Shown here piece by piece: positions 15,979 through 19,250 of a stretch of DNA of 19,250 nucleotides (the first letter of the stretch is position 1; the number at the start of each line of letters is the position of its first letter). Origin of the DNA: UBA1740 sp045587025 (GTDB lineage Bacteria > Bacillota > Clostridia > Oscillospirales > CAG-272); contig JAZNBK010000061.1 in assembly GCA_045587025.1 (NCBI GenBank), forward strand, positions 1 to 19,250. The letters run 5' to 3'. The notes beneath the pieces are model-generated. The model was not told the origin of the DNA and did not search any database. It worked only from the letters and a program-made list of their open reading frames with translations. Made by a program: the position numbers and the translations under genes.

Positions 15979-16434
15979 ATGGCAACTAACAAAAAGGCAA
16001 ACAATTTAAACACCGCTATTATCTATATTCTCGTCGGTGTTATCTTCTGCATTTTCAAGGCATCTCTTTTGAACTGGCTCATGACAGCAGTCGGAGTGCT
16101 TTTCATTGTGCAGGGCGTATTGAAGTTCATGAAGAATGATGTTAAGTCAGGTGTTATTGACGCCGTTATCGGTGTGCTTGTAATTCTTGGCGGATGGCTC
16201 TTCTTGAGTATCGTATTGCTCGTATTTGGCGTGCTCGTATTGGTAAGCGGAGTTTTAGAGCTTCTCGGGGAGCTTAAGAAGTCCAAATCCACCAACCTCA
16301 TCGCCCCAGTCCTCAAGATTTTACTTGGCGCATTTCTTCTTTTTGGTAACTTTTTCCAGGCGCTTGATTGGGTGTTCATCGCTATCGGCGTATTGTTCAT
16401 AATTGACGGTGCCCTTTACTTCATTAAGAAATAA
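15979..16434 (+). CDS. DUF308/HdeD-like small membrane protein
   Basis: A hydrophobic protein of 151 residues made of three similar ~45-residue units, each with two membrane helices and ending in a related motif: AVGVLFIVQGVLKFMKND, VFGVLVLVSGVLELLGEL and AIGVLFIIDGALYFIKK. This pattern of paired helices and repeated G-V-L-x-x-x-x-G is characteristic of the DUF308 (HdeD-like) family. HdeD of Escherichia coli is linked to acid resistance, but no function is known for most Firmicutes members and none is claimed here. An AGGAGG site lies 8 bases before the ATG. The gene is monocistronic, between its own promoter and terminator. Confidence 0.75.
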   Translation: MATNKKANNLNTAIIYILVGVIFCIFKASLLNWLMTAVGVLFIVQGVLKFMKNDVKSGVIDAVIGVLVILGGWLFLSIVLLVFGVLVLVSGVLELLGELKKSKSTNLIAPVLKILLGAFLLFGNFFQALDWVFIAIGVLFIIDGALYFIKK

Positions 16435-16459
16435 GAGTTACTTAAACTAAATAGGAAAG

Positions 16460-16498
16460 ATCCCTCTTGACCTGCTAAATAGCTTTAAGAGGGATTTT
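16460..16498 (+). terminator. Terminator of the DUF308-type gene
   Basis: A 9-base stem (ATCCCTCTT at 16460-16468 with AAGAGGGAT at 16487-16495) ends in TTTT. The loop contains a further GCTA/TAGC pair at 16474-16483. It lies 25 bases after the stop codon. Confidence 0.82.
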
Positions 16499-16562
16499 AT
16501 CCTTTTTGCGCAAAAAACGTTGTCAGATTTATTTTAAAAAAACATGATTTTATAGAGGAAAT

Positions 16563-16871
16563 ATGTGGAGCGAGCTTTCAGTCAGTCAAAAAATAGTTAT
16601 AATATATTTTGTTTTAATTTCTATCGTATCTATAATAATAACGGTATACGATAAAAAATCTGCCCAGAAGCGTCCGCAGAGCAGAATACCGGAAGCGAAG
16701 CTTTTGCTTTTTTCCTTGCTCGGCGGCTCACTTGCAATGTATATTACAATGCAGAGTGTACGGCATAAAACTCAGCATATAAAGTTTATGCTTGGCATTC
16801 CTTTGATAATGATTTTTCAGATTATATTGATTTATTTCCTCTTTTTATTCTTCAATCCGGTTAACGTATGA
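16563..16871 (+). CDS. DUF1294 family small membrane protein
   Basis: A 102-residue protein with hydrophobic segments at about 10-30, 46-63 and 74-96. Between them lie the DUF1294 signature elements: YDKKSAQ near residue 30, RIPEAKLLLFSLLGGS at 41-56, and RHKTQHIKFMLGIP at 67-80. The function of the family is unknown. GAGGAA is placed a few bases before the ATG. Only a weak promoter candidate is seen upstream (TTGTCA, 17 bases, CATGAT). The HAD phosphatase gene follows after 62 bases with no terminator between them, so the two may be co-transcribed. Confidence 0.85.
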   Translation: MWSELSVSQKIVIIYFVLISIVSIIITVYDKKSAQKRPQSRIPEAKLLLFSLLGGSLAMYITMQSVRHKTQHIKFMLGIPLIMIFQIILIYFLFLFFNPVNV

Positions 16872-16933
16872 GTGAAATAATAAATTGTGGCAAATACGAA
16901 TAGTAAAAATAAATACAATAGCGAGAGAGTAAA

Positions 16934-17743
16934 ATGATAAACACGGTTTATAATAAAAAGCTTTTTCTTTTGGATATGGACGGCACGCTCTATTTAGACG
17001 ATAATCTTTTTCCGGGCGTACGGGAGTTTCTTGCATACGTAAAGGAGATCGGCGGTAGATATCTGTTTTTTACCAACAACTCGTCTAAGAGCACGACTAG
17101 CTACGTCAAGAAGCTGAACGGCTTGGGAATAAAGGCGACGGACGAGGATTTTATATCCTCCGTTGACGCCACGGTATATTATTTGAAAAAGAAAAATTAT
17201 AATCTTATCTACGCTATGGGTACGAAATCATTTTGCGCTTCCTTACGCGAGGCAGGACTGCCCATAACCGAGGAATATGACGAAAGGACCGATTGCGTTT
17301 GTATTTCGTACGACACCGAGCTTGTATACGAGAAGCTGATAACGGTGTCAAAGCTGTTGACACTTTTCGATATTGATTATATTGCGACCAACCCCGACTA
17401 TACCTGCCCCACTGACTTCGGATATGTTCCCGATTGCGGCTCCTTTGCCGATATGCTATATAACGCGACGGGTAAAAGACCTTTGTTTATAGGAAAGCCA
17501 AATTCACTTATGGTAGAGCTTGCGCTCGATAAGACGGGATATAAGAAGGAGGAAGCCGTGATGATAGGCGACCGTATCTATACCGATATTGCCTGCGGTG
17601 TAAATTCGGGAATTTCTTCATTGCTCGTCTTTAGTGGAGAAACGACAAAAAAAGACCTGCAAGAAAGCGAGATAACGCCGCATTTCGTTTATGACGATAT
17701 AGGCGCGCTTTATACCGACCTGAAAAATCATAACAGGCGATAA
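16934..17743 (+). CDS. HAD-IIA family hydrolase (NagD / 4-nitrophenylphosphatase-like)
   Basis: A haloacid-dehalogenase superfamily phosphatase of 269 residues, typical of subfamily IIA. Motif I DMDGT is at 14-18 (nucleophile D14, acid/base D16), motif II FTNNS at 46-50, the motif III lysine K188 in GKPN, and motif IV GDRIYTD at 212-218. The middle ~110 residues form the C2 cap domain with the typical ATNPDYTCP segment. Relatives dephosphorylate nucleotides, sugar phosphates or the damaged metabolite 2-phosphoglycolate; the substrate cannot be told here. GAGAGAG serves as ribosome binding site. No plus-strand terminator separates it from the tRNA region and rsmA. Confidence 0.92.
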   Translation: MINTVYNKKLFLLDMDGTLYLDDNLFPGVREFLAYVKEIGGRYLFFTNNSSKSTTSYVKKLNGLGIKATDEDFISSVDATVYYLKKKNYNLIYAMGTKSFCASLREAGLPITEEYDERTDCVCISYDTELVYEKLITVSKLLTLFDIDYIATNPDYTCPTDFGYVPDCGSFADMLYNATGKRPLFIGKPNSLMVELALDKTGYKKEEAVMIGDRIYTDIACGVNSGISSLLVFSGETTKKDLQESEITPHFVYDDIGALYTDLKNHNRR

Positions 17744-17752
17744 TATTTTAAA

Positions 17753-17782
17753 ATAAAAAAAGACGCATATTAAATGCGTCTT
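17753..17782 (-). terminator. Terminator of tRNA-Thr
   Basis: A 9-base perfect stem (17774-17782 with 17760-17768) and a 5-base loop are followed on the minus strand by a run of seven Ts. The stem starts at the last base of the tRNA 3' CCA. On the plus strand no T run follows, so it should not stop transcription coming from the HAD gene. Confidence 0.88.
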
Positions 17783-17857
17783 GGAGCTGGTGATGTGACT
17801 TGAACACACGACCTGCTGATTACGAATCAGCTGCACTACCGACTGTGCTACACCAGC
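17782..17857 (-). tRNA. tRNA-Thr (anticodon CGU)
   Basis: Read on the minus strand, the 76 bases fold as a standard cloverleaf. The acceptor stem GCTGGTG pairs with CACCAGC. The anticodon stem GCTGA/TCAGC holds the loop TTCGTAA with anticodon CGT, which reads the threonine codon ACG. The T arm contains TTCAAGT, and the 3' end is encoded T-CCA. The T stem has one G-U pair. It is the only tRNA in the window and is transcribed opposite to the genes on both sides. Confidence 0.95.
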
Positions 17858-17884
17858 AAAACTAAAATATTTAGAACCTTTACT

Positions 17885-17913
17885 ATTATATCTTTTTTTA
17901 TTTGATTTGTCAA
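17885..17913 (-). promoter_or_regulatory. Perfect sigma-A promoter of tRNA-Thr
   Basis: On the minus strand TTGACA (17913-17908) and TATAAT (17890-17885) are exact consensus with a 17-base spacer, giving a precursor leader of about 20 bases before the tRNA 5' end. The -35 box abuts the rsmA ribosome binding site on the other strand. Confidence 0.88.
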
Positions 17914-17930
17914 GAGGAAATTTAGAAAAA

Positions 17931-18797
17931 ATGGATTTATGTAATATTAATGTTATACGTTCCGTCATGGAAGACGCGGGAATAAAGTTTCGCCGAGAGT
18001 TCGGACAGAATTTTTTAATAAACAAAAGTGTTCCCGAGGAGATAGCGGAGAACTGTTCAGAGAAGAAAGAATGTATGGTTCTCGAAATCGGGCCTGGAAT
18101 AGGATGTCTCACCGCAAAGCTCGCAGAAAGATACGAGCGGGTAGTTGCTGTGGAGATAGACAGAGGATTGATACCCGTCTTAGAGAAAACGCTCGCAAAT
18201 TACGATAATATCACCGTAATAAACGAGGACGTTATGAAGCTCGATTTAAAATCGCTCGTTCCGTTATGGGCGGATGGTAGAGAGGTCTACGTTTGCGCCA
18301 ACCTTCCGTACTATATCACAACGCCTATCTTAATGCGCTTGCTTGAATGTGGAGTCAGCTTTAACGCAATAACCGTTATGGTACAAGCGGAGGTCGCATC
18401 TCGCTTAACGGCAAAGGCGGGCAGTAACGACTATGGAGCGATTACCGCCGTGCTCGGATATTACGGCGAGGCGAGAAAGCTTTTTACGGTATCGGCGAGC
18501 AGCTTTATGCCAGCGCCTAAAGTCAATTCGGCAGTAGTTAAAATTGATTTATATAAGAACAAGAAATATAATCCCAAGAATGAAAAATTATTCTTTGGAA
18601 TAATCAAGGCGGCGTTTGAGCAGAGAAGGAAAACTTTAGTCAACGCCATATACGCAAAATATCCTGATTTTACGAAAGAAACTCTCCAAAACGTCCTCGT
18701 GGGTATGGGGTATACCGCAACGGTCAGAGGAGAAACGCTATCAACTGAGGAATTTTGCCGCCTTTCAGACGCTTTGTCTGAATTAAGAGAGAGATAA
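17931..18797 (+). CDS. rsmA: 16S rRNA (adenine1518-N6/adenine1519-N6)-dimethyltransferase
   Basis: This enzyme (KsgA) dimethylates two adjacent adenines in the 3' terminal hairpin of 16S rRNA late in 30S assembly, using S-adenosylmethionine. From this start it is 288 residues, normal for Firmicutes. FGQNFLIN (24-31) is the N-terminal signature, EIGPGIG (52-58) is motif I for SAM binding, EID (75-77) is motif II, and NLPYYI (124-129) is the catalytic motif IV. The C-terminal small domain is complete, with FEQRRKTLVNA. A TTG at 17907 extends the frame, but it lies in the tRNA promoter and before AGAGGA (17913-17918), so ATG 17931 is preferred although the spacing of about 12 bases is long. No clear plus-strand promoter is visible. 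Confidence 0.95.
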   Translation: MDLCNINVIRSVMEDAGIKFRREFGQNFLINKSVPEEIAENCSEKKECMVLEIGPGIGCLTAKLAERYERVVAVEIDRGLIPVLEKTLANYDNITVINEDVMKLDLKSLVPLWADGREVYVCANLPYYITTPILMRLLECGVSFNAITVMVQAEVASRLTAKAGSNDYGAITAVLGYYGEARKLFTVSASSFMPAPKVNSAVVKIDLYKNKKYNPKNEKLFFGIIKAAFEQRRKTLVNAIYAKYPDFTKETLQNVLVGMGYTATVRGETLSTEEFCRLSDALSELRER

Positions 18798-18877
18798 CGC
18801 AAGAACATATGCGCTTTATAACGACAAGGCGCAAAAAAATAGGGGGCGATGCCCGTGTTGTTCTTAACGGAGAATAG

Positions 18878-18908
18878 AAAAACAGATAGTTTGCGCCTAT
18901 CTGTTTTT
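18878..18908 (+). terminator. Probable bidirectional terminator after rsmA
   Basis: A perfect 12-base inverted repeat (18878-18889 with 18897-18908) around a 7-base loop begins with five As and ends with five Ts, so it could terminate transcription on either strand. It is the first good terminator after rsmA, about 80 bases past the stop, and it insulates the promoter that follows. Confidence 0.75.
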
Positions 18909-18973
18909 GGGGGTTTGGGCTATGCTCATTTTTTATTTGATTAGTCAAATGCGATGCTCGCACTTTGTTATGG

Positions 18974-19002
18974 TTGACATAATAAGAAAATTTTGATATA
19001 AT
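18974..19002 (+). promoter_or_regulatory. Perfect sigma-A promoter of the restriction-modification-like gene
   Basis: TTGACA (18974-18979) and TATAAT (18997-19002) are exact consensus with a 17-base spacer. The transcript would begin near 19010, about 35 bases before the start codon. Confidence 0.88.
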
Positions 19003-19043
19003 AAAGACAATTAAGTACCCTATTAAAAATGGAGAGATAAGCA

Positions 19044-19250
19044 ATGGCATTTTTGGAAAAGGCGATTAAGGACGGATACGCGTATATCGTCGGCGAAGAG
19101 GGTAAAAGAAAAATCACGTACGTAACTTCGAACAACCACACGGAACGTTACGACGCCCCCGAAGAACAAGTCCGCGCAGAATTTTGGGCGGAGCTTATTT
19201 ATAAGTACGAGTATCCCGCAAGCCGAATAAAAATAGAAGTGGCAGTTCCA
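19044..19250 (+). CDS. Partial: type I restriction / N-6 methylase protein N-terminus (HsdR-N-like)
   Basis: Only the first 69 codons are inside the window; the frame is open to the edge. GGAGAG lies 7 bases before the ATG. After a lead of about 35 residues comes RYDAPEEQVRAEFWAELIYK followed by YEYPASRIKIEVAVP. This matches the pattern D-x-x-E-E-x-V-R ... L-I-x-x-Y-x-Y-P-x-x-R-I-x-x-E that opens the HsdR N-terminal nuclease-like domain. That domain is found on type I restriction subunits and at the N-terminus of large N-6 adenine DNA methylases in Clostridia. Catalytic motifs would lie downstream and are not seen, so whether this is a nuclease, a methylase or a fusion is undecided. It probably opens a restriction-modification or defence locus to the right. 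Confidence 0.65.
   Translation, partial: MAFLEKAIKDGYAYIVGEEGKRKITYVTSNNHTERYDAPEEQVRAEFWAELIYKYEYPASRIKIEVAVP

Larger units (their letters stand above)
18798..19043. repeat. Hairpin-rich intergenic element, possible dispersed repeat or structured RNA
   Basis: This non-coding stretch is unusually rich in inverted repeats. A closing pair AAGAACA (18801-18807) with TGTTCTT (18859-18865) encloses two hairpins, TGCGC/GCGCA (18810-18814/18829-18833) and GGGC/GCCC (18844-18847/18851-18854). Next comes a perfect 12-base hairpin with A and T runs (18878-18908), then ATTTGA/TCAAAT (18935-18940/18945-18950) and TGCGA/TCGCA (18950-18954/18958-18962). The last ~70 bases hold the promoter of the next gene. 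Whether it is a dispersed repeat cannot be tested within one window. Confidence 0.45.

Noticed and set aside
17618..18112. 164-residue minus-strand frame spanning the tRNA-Thr
   Set aside because: It reads through the tRNA, its promoter and conserved parts of rsmA on the opposite strand, so it is a chance open frame.
18724..19050. 108-residue minus-strand frame over the rsmA end and the following gap
   Set aside because: It crosses the rsmA 3' end, a terminator hairpin and a consensus plus-strand promoter. The composition looks like translated structured non-coding DNA.
1..19250. CRISPR array, insertion sequence, prophage or integrase
   Set aside because: No regularly spaced direct repeats, transposase, integrase or phage structural gene was seen on either strand.

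Overview
This window looks like the chromosome of a low- to mid-GC Bacillota, most likely an uncultured Clostridia lineage. The reasons are the gdpP-rplI-dnaB and tilS-hpt-ftsH gene orders, AGGAGG-type ribosome binding sites, sigma-A promoters with 17-base spacers, and short AT-rich intergenic gaps. The lineage is inference; no 16S or other marker fixes it. Most of the window is housekeeping. The accessory material lies to the right of ftsH, and the right edge cuts into what looks like a restriction-modification gene.

Left part, minus strand (6781 down to 152): a tightly packed operon recG, rarA/mgsA, a diacylglycerol-kinase-family lipid kinase and comEC. It puts two recombination/repair enzymes in one transcript with the DNA-uptake channel. 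The C-terminal metallo-beta-lactamase-like domain of ComEC has lost the histidines expected in its metal-binding motif. A plus-strand terminator at 63-110 shows that an unseen upstream gene converges on comEC.

Middle, plus strand (7015-14879): gdpP, rplI, dnaB, tilS, hpt and ftsH, in one direction with short gaps or overlaps and one strong terminator after ftsH. The set covers c-di-AMP turnover, ribosomal protein L9, replicative helicase, tRNA-Ile lysidine synthesis, purine salvage and membrane proteolysis. The 233-base gap between recG and gdpP holds a good promoter for each direction. gdpP has no ordinary ribosome binding site and has a small hairpin just before its start.

Right part (15046-19250): short independent units. 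These are a cytoplasmic SGNH hydrolase with its own perfect promoter and terminator, a DUF308-type membrane protein with three internal repeats (own promoter and terminator), a DUF1294 membrane protein, a HAD-IIA phosphatase, a minus-strand tRNA-Thr(CGU) with a consensus promoter and terminator, rsmA/ksgA, and a 246-base hairpin-rich gap. The last gene starts at 19044 behind a perfect sigma-A promoter and runs off the edge. Its visible 69 residues resemble the HsdR-N-like start of type I R-M or N-6 methylase proteins.

No CRISPR array, insertion sequence, rRNA, intein or complete novel system is visible. The best leads are the hairpin-rich element next to the partial restriction-modification gene, the degenerate ComEC domain, and the recG-rarA-comEC operon.
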